Under the pieces are notes generated by a model that worked only from the letters and a program-made list of their open reading frames with translations, was not told the DNA's origin and searched no databases. This document shows, one piece after another, positions 7,549-16,698 of a DNA stretch of 34,835 bases. The position numbers were made by a program, and so were the translations under genes. The stretch's first letter is position 1. Each line of letters opens with the position of its first letter. This DNA is from Protofrankia sp. CiT1 (lineage in GTDB: Bacteria; Actinomycetota; Actinomycetes; Frankiales; Frankiaceae), in NCBI RefSeq assembly GCF_917627385.1, contig NZ_CAKJTL010000136.1:47256-82090 (forward strand), in the 5' to 3' direction.

Positions 7549-7616
7549 CGCCGGATCGGAGCGCAACGAGTGGCCGACGCGGTAGCCGGGATCGTCCATC
7601 AGGTAGGAAAGACGCT

Positions 7617-8771
7617 GTGCAGACTCCAGACCTCGACAGCGACGCCATGGACGCAGCCCGGCAGCGACAGCGAGCACTGACCAAACCACCGGGCGCGCTC
7701 GGGCGCCTTGAGGAGGTCTCGGTCTGGCTTGCCGGCGCGCAGGGAACCTGCCCGCCACGGCCGTTCCAGCGCGTCCGGGCCATCGTCATCGCCGGTGACC
7801 ACGGCGTCGCCCGGTCGGGTGTCTCCGCGTTCCCCCCGGAAGTCACCGCCCAGATGGTGGCGAACTTCGCCACCGGTGGCGCCGCCGTGAACGTCCTGGC
7901 CCGCACGGTCGGTGCCTCCGTGCGCGTGGTGGACGTCAGTGTGGACACCGACGAGCCGAGCGGGCCGGGCGGAGTGGACGGGACCGCTCCGGCCGGGCGT
8001 TACCGGATCCGCCGCGGCAGCGGGCGGATCGACATCGAGGACGCCCTGACCGCGGACGAGGTCTCGCGCGCGCTCGACATCGGCCGCACGATCGTCGACG
8101 AGGAGGTGGATGCCGGCGCTGACCTGCTCGTCCCGGGCGAAATGGGCATCGGGAACACCACTGCCTCCGCGGCGATCGTCGCCACCCTGCTCGACCGTGA
8201 ACCGATCGACGTGGTCGGGCGCGGGACCGGTATCGACGATGCCCGGTGGATGATCAAAACAGCCGCGATCCGGGACGCGATGCGCCGCGGCCGGCCGTTC
8301 GCCGCCGACCCGCCGGCCCTGCTCCGGGTGATCGGCGGCGCGGACCTCGCCGTGCTCGTCGGCCTGTTGGCCCAGGCCGCCGTCCGCCGCACCCCGGTGG
8401 TGCTCGACGGTGTCGTCATCTGCGCCGCCGCGCTGGTCGCCGAAGCCCACGCGCCAGGGTCGAAGGCATGGTGGATCGCTGGCACACGGTCGACCGAGCC
8501 CGCGCAGCACCTCACGCTCGAGTCACTCGGCTTCGATCCTCTGCTGGACCTCGGCCTGCGGCTCGGTGAGGGCACCGGTGCGCTACTCGCCGTCACCCTG
8601 CTGATGGCCGCGCAGGCGACACTTGCCGAGATGGCCACGTTCGACCAGGCCGGGGTCAGCGACAAGACGGGAACGCTCGCCGCCGCGGGCGACGGCCCCA
8701 CCGCGGGTCGCGAGCCCACCGCCGGCAGCGAGCCCACTGCGGGTCGCGAGCCCACCGCGACCGCCACCTGA
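7617..8771 (+). CDS. cobT: CobT, nicotinate-nucleotide:dimethylbenzimidazole phosphoribosyltransferase
   Basis: A 384-residue enzyme that makes alpha-ribazole phosphate from nicotinate mononucleotide and the lower-ligand base, the second arm of nucleotide-loop assembly in cobalamin synthesis. Family motifs run in order: [13 protein letters not shown] (residues about 21-33), [18 protein letters not shown] (about 60-77), the [15 protein letters not shown] loop and [12 protein letters not shown], which carries the glutamate thought to be the catalytic base. The GTG start at 7617 follows AGGTAGGAAAG. The C-terminus has a dispensable-looking tail made of an 18-bp tandem repeat. cobS starts 3 nt after the stop, so the two genes are translationally coupled. 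The gene follows the toxin-antitoxin pair by 68 bp. Confidence 0.96.
   Translation: MQTPDLDSDAMDAARQRQRALTKPPGALGRLEEVSVWLAGAQGTCPPRPFQRVRAIVIAGDHGVARSGVSAFPPEVTAQMVANFATGGAAVNVLARTVGASVRVVDVSVDTDEPSGPGGVDGTAPAGRYRIRRGSGRIDIEDALTADEVSRALDIGRTIVDEEVDAGADLLVPGEMGIGNTTASAAIVATLLDREPIDVVGRGTGIDDARWMIKTAAIRDAMRRGRPFAADPPALLRVIGGADLAVLVGLLAQAAVRRTPVVLDGVVICAAALVAEAHAPGSKAWWIAGTRSTEPAQHLTLESLGFDPLLDLGLRLGEGTGALLAVTLLMAAQATLAEMATFDQAGVSDKTGTLAAAGDGPTAGREPTAGSEPTAGREPTATAT
8697..8750 (+). repeat. 18-bp in-frame tandem repeat at the 3' end of cobT
   Basis: Three consecutive 18-bp units (8697-8714, 8715-8732, 8733-8750) and a partial fourth vary around cccaccgcgggtcgcgag. They encode a [12 protein letters not shown] hexapeptide repeat in the C-terminal tail of CobT. 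Confidence 0.85.
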
Positions 8772-8774
8772 GCG

Positions 8775-9590
8775 GTGCCGATTCGAACGATCTTCTCCCT
8801 GCTGTCCGTACTGCCCGTACGCGGGCCGGTCGCCATCGACCGGCGCGCCATGGGACGCGCCATGGCGATCGCGCCGCTGGTCGGCCTCGTCCTCGGTGTT
8901 GTCACCGCCCTGGCCGTGGTCAGCATGAGGATCGTCACGAAGACGCCCGGCCAACCGGCGGAGACCCTGCTCCCGGCCGCCGTGGGGATCGCCACGCTGA
9001 CCTTGCTGACCCGGGGCCTGCACCTGGACGGGCTCGCTGACGTGGCCGACGGGTTCGGCGCCGGCCGGGAACGCGCCCTGGCCGCGATGCGCGACTCCCG
9101 GCTCGGCGCCTTCGGCACGCTGGCCCTGGTGTTCGCGGTGCTCATCCAGGTCAGCGCGCTGTCCCTGACGATCAGTGAACACCGGGGCACGGTGTCGATC
9201 GTGGTGGCCGCCATGACCGGGCGGCTCGCGGCGACACTCGCCTGCGTCCGCGCGCCGGCGGCGCACCCGACCGGGCTCGGCGCTCTCGTCGCCCGCTCGG
9301 TACAGCCGTGGCAGGCAGCCTGCTCCGCCGCCGCGGTGGTTGTCCTCGCGGCCTTGGCCGGACGCTTCGACATCGACGGCGGGGATGCCGGCCGCGCGGT
9401 CCACGCGGTGACCGCCGTCGCCGCCGGGACGGCCGCGGGCTGGCTGCTGCGGCGCTTCCTGGTTCGCTACCTCGGCGGTATCACCGGGGATGTGCTCGGC
9501 GCCCTCATCGAGGTCACGGCGACGGTCACGCTGATGTTCATGACCCTGAACATCCCCGCGGGCCCGCGGATCCACCTCGGTCTGCGCTAG
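8775..9590 (+). CDS. cobS: CobS, adenosylcobinamide-GDP ribazoletransferase
   Basis: A 271-residue polytopic membrane enzyme that joins AdoCbi-GDP (from CobU) with alpha-ribazole (or its phosphate, from CobT) to complete the cobalamin nucleotide loop. Motifs: N-terminal SLLSVLPVRGP, then the active-site region TRGLHLDGLADVADGFGAG (residues about 78-96) and MRDSRLGAFG, all typical of CobS. Several hydrophobic helices are spread over the length (for example about 35-55, 110-130, 175-200 and 210-225). The start is GTG at 8775, 3 nt after the cobT stop. The gene runs convergently into gcvT with a shared hairpin between them. Confidence 0.95.
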   Translation: MPIRTIFSLLSVLPVRGPVAIDRRAMGRAMAIAPLVGLVLGVVTALAVVSMRIVTKTPGQPAETLLPAAVGIATLTLLTRGLHLDGLADVADGFGAGRERALAAMRDSRLGAFGTLALVFAVLIQVSALSLTISEHRGTVSIVVAAMTGRLAATLACVRAPAAHPTGLGALVARSVQPWQAACSAAAVVVLAALAGRFDIDGGDAGRAVHAVTAVAAGTAAGWLLRRFLVRYLGGITGDVLGALIEVTATVTLMFMTLNIPAGPRIHLGLR

Positions 9591-9649
9591 TGGTCGCCGC
9601 CGTGGGAACGCTCGTTCGCAAGACGGGGCTCACCTCGGCGCCATGGCCG

Positions 9650-9668
9650 CGGGCGCGGGTCGCGCCCG
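9650..9668. terminator. Bidirectional hairpin between cobS and gcvT
   Basis: The stem CGGGCGCG / CGCGCCCG (9650-9657 and 9661-9668) closes a GGT loop in the 80-bp convergent gap, ending 2 bp before the gcvT stop codon. It has no T tract. It is a likely terminator for both genes. Confidence 0.6.
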
Positions 9669-9670
9669 GC

Positions 9671-10777
9671 TCACCGAGGGGAGGCCGGGACGAACGGCGG
9701 CCGCACAACCGCCATCGTCGACAGCCGGCCGCGCACGTCCACCTGGACGGTGTCGCCCTCGCCGACGGTGCGGTCGATCAGGGCGAGCCCGATACCTGTC
9801 CGCAGCGTCGGCGAGAACGTCCCGGTGGTGACCTCGCCCACGGGCGCCCCCGCTGGGCCGTACACCGTCATGTGCGGCCGTGGAATGCCCCGGTCGGTGG
9901 CGCGCAGCCCCCACAGCAGCCGCGCCGGGCCGGTGGCGCGCTCCGCCAGCAGCGCATCCCGGCCCCAGAACCGCTGCTTGCCCCAGCCCACCGCCCAATC
10001 CACCCGGGCCTGCACCGGAGTGATCGATGTCGACAGGTCCTGGCCGTGCAGCGGATAGCCCATCTCGGTCCGCAGGGTGTCGCGGGCGCCGAGCCCACAG
10101 GGCAGGGCTCCGAGCGGGGCGCCCGCGGCGGTCAGCGCGTCCCACAGCGCGGGCGTGTCCGCCCACCGGGACACGAGCTCGAAACCATGTTCACCGGTGT
10201 AGCCCGACCGGCACACGATCACCTCTGTACCGGCACTCGGCCAGCTGGCCCGGACGAAACTCATGTAGGCCCCGCTGGTGGGCAGGCCCAGCAACGACAT
10301 CAGCTCCGCCGAGCGCGGGCCCTGCACAGCGACTATCCCGAAGGCCGTGTGCAGATTGTCGACGGCCACGCCGGGCGGTGCGGCGGCGGCGAGCCGGCGG
10401 ACGACGTCCACGGTGTTGGCCGCATTGGGGACGAGAAAGACCTCGGAGTCGGCGTACAGGTACGCAATAAGATCGTCGGCCACACCGCCGCTCTCCTCAT
10501 CGCAGCACAACGTGTACTGGGCCCGGCCGGGAGCGATCCGAGAGAGATCATTGGTAAGAACGGAGTTCACGAAAGCCGCCGCTCCCGGGCCGTGTACCCG
10601 GGCCTTGCCGAGGTGGCTGACGTCGAAGATCCCGACGGCCGACCGGACCGCCGCGTGTTCCTTCAGGACGCCCCCGCGGGGATACTCGATGGGCATCTCC
10701 CAGCCGCCGAAGTCGGCCAGCTTGGCGCCCAGCGCCACGTGCCGATCGTGCAGCGCCGACCGCGACAGTTCGCCCAT
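9671..10777 (-). CDS. gcvT: GcvT, glycine cleavage system aminomethyltransferase
   Basis: A 368-residue T-protein that moves the methylene group from aminomethyl-lipoyl H-protein to tetrahydrofolate, releasing ammonia. Motifs: [17 protein letters not shown] (residues about 16-32), [44 protein letters not shown]-type [34 protein letters not shown] and [12 protein letters not shown] near the C-terminus. No gcvH or gcvP is in the window. The ATG at 10777 lacks a ribosome binding site but is 6 nt after TAGCCT, so the mRNA is probably leaderless. The promoter lies inside a large palindrome shared with pepA. No glycine riboswitch was seen. Confidence 0.95.
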   Translation of the reverse strand: MGELSRSALHDRHVALGAKLADFGGWEMPIEYPRGGVLKEHAAVRSAVGIFDVSHLGKARVHGPGAAAFVNSVLTNDLSRIAPGRAQYTLCCDEESGGVADDLIAYLYADSEVFLVPNAANTVDVVRRLAAAAPPGVAVDNLHTAFGIVAVQGPRSAELMSLLGLPTSGAYMSFVRASWPSAGTEVIVCRSGYTGEHGFELVSRWADTPALWDALTAAGAPLGALPCGLGARDTLRTEMGYPLHGQDLSTSITPVQARVDWAVGWGKQRFWGRDALLAERATGPARLLWGLRATDRGIPRPHMTVYGPAGAPVGEVTTGTFSPTLRTGIGLALIDRTVGEGDTVQVDVRGRLSTMAVVRPPFVPASPR

Positions 10778-10784
10778 GCTCGCA

Positions 10785-10830
10785 GGCTAGTCCTGTCTTC
10801 CGCACGCACGTGCGGAAGACAGGACTAGCC
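10785..10830. promoter_or_regulatory. 46-nt perfect palindrome between gcvT and pepA
   Basis: Two perfect 21-bp arms (10785-10805 and 10810-10830; core GTCCTGTCTTCCGCAC) flank a GCAC centre. The left end overlaps the presumed gcvT -10 box (TAGCCT on the minus strand, 10784-10789) and the rest covers the -35 region, so it could be a high-affinity operator. It could also form a very stable hairpin or cruciform, or be a copy of a dispersed palindromic element. No other full copy is in the window. Confidence 0.75.
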
Positions 10831-10931
10831 CCGCGCCCCGCCCGCGGCACGGTGCGGGGCCCCGGCCTCGCGGACGGGGCGTCCGGCGGGGCAGCGTCCC
10901 CTGCTGTGACAGCCTCTCCCGCGGTGTTCCG

Positions 10932-10943
10932 TAGTCTCTCGGC
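10932..10943 (+). promoter_or_regulatory. Leaderless -10 box of pepA
   Basis: TAGTCT (10932-10937) lies 6 nt upstream of the pepA ATG and there is no ribosome binding site. This spacing places transcription initiation at or beside the start codon. Confidence 0.5.
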
Positions 10944-12560
10944 ATGACCGTGACTGCCGTGACGACATCATCCGTGCTGGACCTCGACACCGACGCGCTG
11001 GTGATAGGTATCGCGGCGGGCGCGGACGGGCCGATGCCGCTGGGTGGTGCCGAAACGCTGGACGCGGCCCTCGGCGGCCGCCTCGCCCAGGTGCTGGCCA
11101 GCCTCGGCGCGACCGGAAAGGCAGGTGACCTCGTCCGGTTCGCCACGCTCGGCATCCTGCCCTTCCCCACCGTGGTCGCGGTCGGCCTCGGGCCAGCCGG
11201 GCCGGCCGCCGGTGACCGTGATCCCGCTGGCGGCGGGATCGACGTCGACCACGAGACGCTGCGCAGAGCATCGGGCGCCGCGACGCGGGCGCTGGCCGGC
11301 ACCGCCCGCGTCGCGACCACCCTCGCCCTGGCCGCCGGCCCGCCCGGAACAGGCCAGCTACGGGCGGTCGCCGAAGGTGCGCTGCTCGGCGCCTACTCCT
11401 TCGACACCTTCCGGGCTGCCTCCCTGGGCGACCGGCGTCCTCCGGTCCAGGAGATCACGCTCGTCGTGGACGGCCCGTCCGAGGCCGCCGCCCAGGACGC
11501 CGTGCGCCGGGCCGCCGTGTCCGTGGACGCCGTCGCGCTGGCCCGGGATCTCGTCAACACACCGCCTGGGCACCTGCCGCCCGCGGAATTCGCCGAGATC
11601 GCGGCCCGGCGGGCCACCGAGGCCGGTGTGGCCGTCGCGGTACTCGACGAGAAGGCGCTGGCCGACGGCGAGTTCGGCGGGATCCTCGGGGTCGGCCAGG
11701 GATCGGTGAACCCGCCGAGGCTGGTCCATCTCAGCTGGCGGCCCGCTGGTACGGACCCGGCCAGCCCGCCCGCGCTGACCTTCGTCGGCAAGGGAATCAC
11801 CTTCGACTCCGGCGGCCTGTCCCTGAAACCCGCGAGCGCGATGGAGTGGATGAAGACCGACATGGCCGGCGCGGCCAGCGTGCTCGCCGCTGTCATCGCC
11901 GCCGCCCGGCTGAACCTGGCGGTCAGCGTCAGCGCATGGATACCGCTGGCCGAGAACATGCCGTCCGGGGAGGCGATCCGGCCAGGCGACGTCCTCACCC
12001 TGCGAGGCGGCACCCGGGTCGAGGTTCTCAACACCGATGCCGAGGGACGGCTGGTGCTCGGTGACGCCATCGCCCGTGCCGCGCAGGACTCCCCCGACCT
12101 CATTGTGACCGTCGCGACGCTCACCGGTGCGCAGATCGTGGCGCTGGGCCAGCGCACCAGCGGTGTGATGGGCCGTGACGACGCGGTGGGACAAGTCGTC
12201 GCCGCGGCCCGCGCCGCCGGTGAGGCGGTGTGGCCGATGCCGCTGCCGCCGGAGCTGCGCAAGGTGCTCGAGTCGGCCATCGCGGACCTTGCCAACATCG
12301 GCAGCGGCAACCGGGATGGCGGCATGCTGGTGGCCGCGCAGTTCCTGAGCGCCTTCGTGCCCGATCACATGCCGTGGGCACATATCGATATGGCCGGGCC
12401 GGCCTGGAACGCGGGCGAACCATACGGTCACACCCCGAAGGGCGGTACCGGTGTGATAGTACGAACCCTGCTCCAGCTGGCCGAGAACATCTCCGCGGCG
12501 AACATCTCCGCGGCGCCAGCGCCCCACGCCGAGCCGGGCGAACAAACTACCAGCGAGTAG
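10944..12560 (+). CDS. pepA: Leucyl aminopeptidase (M17 family)
   Basis: A 538-residue cytosolic aminopeptidase with two metal ions that removes N-terminal residues from peptides. The N-terminal macro-like domain spans about 1-200. The catalytic domain carries VGKGITFDSGGLSLKP, with the metal-binding Lys and Asp, then MKTDMAGAASVLA and the family signature NTDAEGRLVLGDAI. The C-terminal WAHIDMAGPAWN and PKGGTGVIVRTLLQL are also typical. After the family's usual end there is a short variable tail that includes a duplicated SAANISAA segment. The ATG start is preceded by a TAGTCT box at leaderless spacing. lpdA follows after 134 bp. Confidence 0.97.
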   Translation: MTVTAVTTSSVLDLDTDALVIGIAAGADGPMPLGGAETLDAALGGRLAQVLASLGATGKAGDLVRFATLGILPFPTVVAVGLGPAGPAAGDRDPAGGGIDVDHETLRRASGAATRALAGTARVATTLALAAGPPGTGQLRAVAEGALLGAYSFDTFRAASLGDRRPPVQEITLVVDGPSEAAAQDAVRRAAVSVDAVALARDLVNTPPGHLPPAEFAEIAARRATEAGVAVAVLDEKALADGEFGGILGVGQGSVNPPRLVHLSWRPAGTDPASPPALTFVGKGITFDSGGLSLKPASAMEWMKTDMAGAASVLAAVIAAARLNLAVSVSAWIPLAENMPSGEAIRPGDVLTLRGGTRVEVLNTDAEGRLVLGDAIARAAQDSPDLIVTVATLTGAQIVALGQRTSGVMGRDDAVGQVVAAARAAGEAVWPMPLPPELRKVLESAIADLANIGSGNRDGGMLVAAQFLSAFVPDHMPWAHIDMAGPAWNAGEPYGHTPKGGTGVIVRTLLQLAENISAANISAAPAPHAEPGEQTTSE

Positions 12561-12592
12561 CGAGCGACGAACGGAAGTGGCGCGGAAGAATA

Positions 12593-12640
12593 CCCGGCGT
12601 CATGGGCCACAGTTGCCGGGACGTGCGATGCATCCGTCCC
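12593..12640 (+). terminator. Overlapping hairpins between pepA and lpdA
   Basis: CCCGGC (12593-12598) can pair with GCCGGG (12615-12620), and the overlapping CGGGACG (12617-12623) can pair with CGTCCCG (12635-12641). The two stems are mutually exclusive. It could act as the pepA terminator or as a leader structure for lpdA; the sequence alone does not decide. Confidence 0.35.
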
Positions 12641-12694
12641 GTGGCATGAAAGACTGAACCCATCCCAACCAGTCAACGAGAAGGGACGCCTGGC

Positions 12695-14077
12695 GTGGTG
12701 GACTCTGCGGCCGGTCCCGTAGACCTTGTCATCCTCGGTGGTGGTAGCGGCGGTTACGCCGCGGCCCTGCGTGCCGCCGAGCTCGGTCAGGAAGTCGTTT
12801 TGATCGAGCAGGACAAGCTGGGTGGCACCTGCCTGCACCGCGGGTGTATTCCAACCAAGGCACTGCTGCACTCAGCGGAGATCGCGGACAATATCCGCGA
12901 AAGCGAGAATTACGGAATCCGATCAACCTTCGACGGAATCGATATAGCAAAAGTCAATGCCTACAAGGACTCGGTGGTCAGCAAGCTCTACCGCGGTCTC
13001 ACCGGCTTGGTGAAGGGCCGCGGCATCGAGATCGTCGAAGGGCACGGACGGCTGGTGTCGCCCACCGCCGTCGCCGTCGGCGACCGGGTCATCTCCGGCC
13101 GCCATGTGGTGCTCGCAACCGGCTCCCGGTCGAAGTCACTGCCTGGCCTGGAAATCGACCATCGCCAAGTGATCACTAGCGACGACGCCCTGGCGCTCGA
13201 CCGCGTACCGGCGTCCGCCGTGGTTCTCGGCGCTGGCGCGATCGGCTGCGAGTTCGCCTCGGTATGGCGTTCCTTCGGCGCTGACGTCTCGATCGTCGAG
13301 GCGCTGCCACATCTGGTCCCGTTGGAGGAGGAGTCCAGCTCCAAGCTGTTGGAGCGGGCGTTGCGCCGCCGCGGCGTCAAACAGCATCTGGGCGCCCGGT
13401 TCGCCGGTGTGAAGAGTACCGACGCGGGTGTCACGGTGTCCCTGGAGGACGGAACGACCATCGAAGCCGAAGTGCTGCTCGTCGCGGTCGGACGCGGTCC
13501 GGTCTCCGAAGGGCTCGGCTACGACGAGGTCGGCATCGCGATGGACCGCGGCTTCGTCCTCGTCGACCATCAGCTACGGACGAACGTGCCGACCGTTTCC
13601 GCAATCGGCGACCTGCGGCCGGGCCTCCAGCTCGCCCACGTCGGATTCGCCGAGGGCATCTTCCTCGCGGAGAGCCTCGCCGGGCTGAGCCCCGCGCACG
13701 TCGACTACGACAACGTCCCGCGGGTCACCTACTCCTCGCCCGAGGTGGCGTCGGTGGGTCTGACGTCGGCCAGGGCCACCGAGCTGTACGGCGAGATCGT
13801 GACGCACACCTACGACCTCGCGGGCAACGGCAAGGCGCAGATCCTCCAGACCGCGGGTGCCGTGACGCTGGTCGCTCTGCCCGACGGACCGGTGGTGGGC
13901 ATCCACATGGTGGGTGACCGAGTCGGCGAACTGATCGCCGAAGCCCAGCTCATCACCAACTGGGAGGCCACCGCCACCGACGTCGCCCAGCTCATCCACC
14001 CGCATCCGACCCTGTCGGAGGCGATCGGCGAGGCTCACCTCGCCCTCGCCGGCAAACCACTGCACTCCCACAACTAA
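12695..14077 (+). CDS. lpdA: Dihydrolipoyl dehydrogenase (E3)
   Basis: A 460-residue FAD-dependent disulfide oxidoreductase that reoxidises dihydrolipoyl groups of 2-oxoacid dehydrogenase and glycine cleavage complexes with NAD+. The N-terminal FAD motif GGGSGGYAAALRAAELG is followed by the redox disulfide GGTCLHRGCIPTKALL, the NAD-binding GAGAIGCEFASVW (about residue 180), the second FAD contact SAIGDLRPGLQLAHVG and the C-terminal catalytic HPHPTLSEAIGEA. GTG 12695 is preceded by GAAGGGA. The E2 gene is immediately downstream, so the pair likely serves one complex, pyruvate or 2-oxoglutarate dehydrogenase. No E1 gene is in the window. Confidence 0.97.
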   Translation: MVDSAAGPVDLVILGGGSGGYAAALRAAELGQEVVLIEQDKLGGTCLHRGCIPTKALLHSAEIADNIRESENYGIRSTFDGIDIAKVNAYKDSVVSKLYRGLTGLVKGRGIEIVEGHGRLVSPTAVAVGDRVISGRHVVLATGSRSKSLPGLEIDHRQVITSDDALALDRVPASAVVLGAGAIGCEFASVWRSFGADVSIVEALPHLVPLEEESSSKLLERALRRRGVKQHLGARFAGVKSTDAGVTVSLEDGTTIEAEVLLVAVGRGPVSEGLGYDEVGIAMDRGFVLVDHQLRTNVPTVSAIGDLRPGLQLAHVGFAEGIFLAESLAGLSPAHVDYDNVPRVTYSSPEVASVGLTSARATELYGEIVTHTYDLAGNGKAQILQTAGAVTLVALPDGPVVGIHMVGDRVGELIAEAQLITNWEATATDVAQLIHPHPTLSEAIGEAHLALAGKPLHSHN

Positions 14078-14112
14078 CTCCCACAACCAAGTCCACTACG
14101 TCCAAAGCCGGT

Positions 14113-14143
14113 GGCGGCGCGAGAGAATCATGATCGCGTCGCC
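14113..14143 (+). terminator. Hairpin between lpdA and the E2 gene
   Basis: GGCGGCGCGA (14113-14122) pairs with TCGCGTCGCC (14134-14143) over ten positions if one G-U pair is allowed, with an 11-nt loop and TTAAG after it. It may reduce read-through from lpdA into the E2 gene. Confidence 0.45.
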
Positions 14144-14234
14144 TTAAGCAGACCAGTTACTGACAGGCCCACAGCGTTTGCGGCCACTCCCCGTCGCCCA
14201 CGGTCGGCCGGACGCCACGAAGGAGTCCTACCCC

Positions 14235-15686
14235 ATGTCTGTGTCCGTCACGATGCCCCGTCTGGGTGAGAGCGTGTCCGAGGGCACCGTCATCCGCTGG
14301 CTGAAAAAGGAAGGCGAGCGCGTCGAGGCTGACGAGCCGCTTCTCGAGGTCAGTACGGACAAGGTCGATACCGAGATCCCAGCGCCCGCCTCCGGCGTGA
14401 TCAGCGCCATCCGAGTCGCCGAGGACGAGACGGTCGAGGTCGGCGTCGAGCTTGCCGTCATCGACGAGGGTGCGGCAGCGGGGCAGGGCGCGCGCCAAGA
14501 CCTGGCGGCCTCCACTGGCCAGACACCCGCGCCTGCCGTAGCCGTCACGCCACCGCCTCCGGTACCCCCGGCTCCCGCGCCGGTGGCGGCCCGGACACCC
14601 CCGGCGGCCGTTCCGGCCCAGGAGTTCACGCCGGCCCAGGCCGGCGAAACCCCGGCCAACGGCAACGGCTCGCTCGGGGCCTACGTCACCCCGCTGGTCC
14701 GGCGGCTCGCGGCCGAGCACGATGTGGACCTGTCCGCGGTGACGGGTACGGGTATCGGCGGCCGTATCCGCAAGCAGGACGTCATCGACGCCGCGCGCAC
14801 ACCGGCCGATGCGACCGCCACGCCCACCACTCCAACTCCGGCTCCGGCTCCGGCGGTAACGCCGGCTCCAGCGGTGGCACCGGCACGGGCCGTGGCGGCG
14901 GCCCCGGCGTCCGTGTCGCCAGTGCCGTCCGTGTCGCCAGTGCCGGCTCCCGCGCCGGTTTCACTGCGCGGCCGCACGGAGAAGATGTCGCGGCTGCGAT
15001 CGGTCATTGCGCAGCGGATGGTCGAGTCCCTACAGGTCAGTGCCCAGCTCACCACGGTTGTCGAAGCCGACGTCACCCGCGTGGCCCGTCTGCGGGACCG
15101 CGCGAAGGCCGCGTTCGAGGCACGGGAAGGCGTCAAGCTCTCCTTCCTGCCGTTCTTCGCGGTCGCCGTCTGCGCAGCGTTGCGGGAGTACCCGAACCTC
15201 AACGCCAGCGTCAACGTCGAGCAGGGGACGATCACCTACTACGACACCGAGCACCTGGGCATCGCGGTGGACACCGACCGGGGGCTGCTCGTCCCGGTCA
15301 TCCACCACGCCGGGGATCTCAACCTCACCGGCATGGCACGCAAGATCGACGATCTGGCAACCCGAACCAGGGACAACCGCGTGTCACCGGACGAGCTGGG
15401 CGGCGGTACCTTCACGCTGACCAACACCGGCAGCCGTGGCGCCCTGTTCGACACGCCGATCATCAACCAGCCTCAGGTCGGCATCCTCGGCACCGGTTCC
15501 GTGGTCAAGCGGCCTGCCGTCGTGGATGACCCCGAACTGGGCGAAATCATCGCGGTGCGGTCGAAGGTGTACCTCGCGCTCACCTACGATCACCGGATCG
15601 TCGACGGCGCCGACGCGGCTCGTTTCCTCACCGCCGTCCGCCGCCGGCTGGAGGAAGGCGCGTTCGAGGCCGAACTGGGCCAGTAG
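14235..15686 (+). CDS. sucB: Dihydrolipoamide acyltransferase (E2), one lipoyl domain
   Basis: A 483-residue E2 component of a 2-oxoacid dehydrogenase complex. The N-terminal lipoyl domain (1-78, [20 protein letters not shown]) carries the lipoyl lysine K43 in [14 protein letters not shown]. An Ala/Pro linker with repeats leads to the peripheral subunit-binding domain (about 148-185, [20 protein letters not shown]), a second Ala/Pro linker, and the catalytic domain (about 250-483) ending with the active-site [15 protein letters not shown] (H453, D457). The ATG at 14235 has GAAGGAG upstream and starts exactly at the lipoyl domain, so the longer frame from 14178 is not used. Many actinobacterial E2s have two or three lipoyl domains; this one has one. 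Substrate (succinyl or acetyl) is not certain, so the symbol is tentative. Confidence 0.93.
   Translation: MSVSVTMPRLGESVSEGTVIRWLKKEGERVEADEPLLEVSTDKVDTEIPAPASGVISAIRVAEDETVEVGVELAVIDEGAAAGQGARQDLAASTGQTPAPAVAVTPPPPVPPAPAPVAARTPPAAVPAQEFTPAQAGETPANGNGSLGAYVTPLVRRLAAEHDVDLSAVTGTGIGGRIRKQDVIDAARTPADATATPTTPTPAPAPAVTPAPAVAPARAVAAAPASVSPVPSVSPVPAPAPVSLRGRTEKMSRLRSVIAQRMVESLQVSAQLTTVVEADVTRVARLRDRAKAAFEAREGVKLSFLPFFAVAVCAALREYPNLNASVNVEQGTITYYDTEHLGIAVDTDRGLLVPVIHHAGDLNLTGMARKIDDLATRTRDNRVSPDELGGGTFTLTNTGSRGALFDTPIINQPQVGILGTGSVVKRPAVVDDPELGEIIAVRSKVYLALTYDHRIVDGADAARFLTAVRRRLEEGAFEAELGQ
14910..14945 (+). repeat. 18-bp exact tandem duplication in the E2 linker
   Basis: tccgtgtcgccagtgccg occurs twice without change (14910-14927, 14928-14945), encoding SVSPVP repeats in the Ala/Pro linker before the catalytic domain. 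Confidence 0.9.
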
Positions 15687-15701
15687 GATCAGCTGCCGGC
15701 A

Positions 15702-15736
15702 TCCGTGGTGGGCCCGCCTCGCCGGCCCACCACGGA
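15702..15736 (+). terminator. Strong hairpin after the E2 gene
   Basis: The perfect 13-bp stem TCCGTGGTGGGCC / GGCCCACCACGGA (15702-15714, 15724-15736) has a 9-nt loop. It begins 15 nt after the E2 stop and ends 18 nt before the next start. It has no T tract; a GC-type terminator is likely. Confidence 0.75.
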
Positions 15737-15754
15737 CAGGCAAGAATCCGACCA

Positions 15755-16663
15755 GTGAACATCGCTGTTACCGGTACCACCGGTCTGATCGGCTCCGCGC
15801 TTGTCCCGGCCCTGCGCGGCGGCGGGCATACTGTGCGCGCCCTCGTCCGCCGGCCGCCGCGGAACAGCCTGGAGATCTACTGGGATCCAGGCCAGGGCAT
15901 CCTTGACCCGACGGCGCTGACCACTGTCGATGCCGTCGTCCACCTTGCCGGCGCCGGGGTCGGGGATCATCGTTGGACCAGCGGCTACAAGAACAAGATC
16001 CTCAACAGTCGAGTAGCCGGCACGACGCTGCTCGCGGCTGCTCTCGCCGATCTGGACGAGCGTCCGCGGGTGCTGCTGTCGGCCAGCGCGGTCGGCTGGT
16101 ACGGCGACACCGGGGAGCGTGAGGTCGACGAGTCCGCACGCCCCGGGACCGGCTTCCTCGCCGAGGTCACGGCCGCGTGGGAAGCCTCCACCGCGGTCGC
16201 CGAACATGCCGGGGTGCGTGTGTGCCATCTGCGTTCAGGTGTTGTGTTGTCCACCCGCGGCGGAGCACTCGCCAGACAGCTCCCGCTCTTTCGGCTCGCT
16301 CTCGGCGGCCGGCTCGGATCGGGCCGCCAATGGCTGAGCTGGATCACGCTCGCCGACGAGATCGCGGCGATCCGTTTTCTGCTCACCGCCGACGCCGTTC
16401 ACGGCCCGGTGAACCTGACCAGCCCCGAGCCGGTCACCAACGCGGCCTTCACCCGCGCGCTCGGCGCGGCGCTGCGCCGCCCGGCGATCATGCCGGTACC
16501 CGCGGTGGCGTTGCGAGTCGCGCTGGGCGACTTCGCCGACGAGGGTGTGCTCGTCTCCCAGCGGGTCAGACCGCGGGTGCTCACCGAAGCCGGCTTCACC
16601 TTCTCCCACCCCGCCATCGACGCCGCCCTGGCGGCTGCCATCACCCGCGCGGACGGTGACTGA
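15755..16663 (+). CDS. TIGR01777-family NAD-dependent epimerase (YfcH/SulA-like)
   Basis: A 302-residue short-chain dehydrogenase-like protein. The N-terminal Rossmann motif is VTGTTGLIGSALVPAL (residues about 4-19). VVHLAGAGVGDHRW, SASAVGWYGDTG, RSGVVLSTRGGAL and the C-terminal DUF1731 region (RPAIMPVPAVALRVALGDFADEGVLVSQRV, in two parts) are family hallmarks. In actinobacteria this gene commonly sits between the E2 gene and lipB/lipA, as here, but its substrate is unknown. The GTG start at 15755 lies right after the E2 terminator hairpin, so it likely has its own promoter or depends on read-through. Confidence 0.9.
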   Translation: MNIAVTGTTGLIGSALVPALRGGGHTVRALVRRPPRNSLEIYWDPGQGILDPTALTTVDAVVHLAGAGVGDHRWTSGYKNKILNSRVAGTTLLAAALADLDERPRVLLSASAVGWYGDTGEREVDESARPGTGFLAEVTAAWEASTAVAEHAGVRVCHLRSGVVLSTRGGALARQLPLFRLALGGRLGSGRQWLSWITLADEIAAIRFLLTADAVHGPVNLTSPEPVTNAAFTRALGAALRRPAIMPVPAVALRVALGDFADEGVLVSQRVRPRVLTEAGFTFSHPAIDAALAAAITRADGD

Positions 16664-16698
16664 CACCGCTGAGCGATCGGCAGCACGATCAACGGCAT

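Noticed and set aside
8000-9373. 457-codon minus-strand frame
   Set aside because: Opposite cobT and cobS, low-complexity Ala/Arg/Ser sequence.
9612-9625. Short sequence resembling an arm of the gcvT palindrome (gttcgcaagacggg)
   Set aside because: Only about 11 of 14 bases match and there is no second arm.
10778-10943. Glycine riboswitch for gcvT
   Set aside because: The gap is only 166 bp, is dominated by the palindrome, and the leaderless -10 position leaves no room for a leader RNA.
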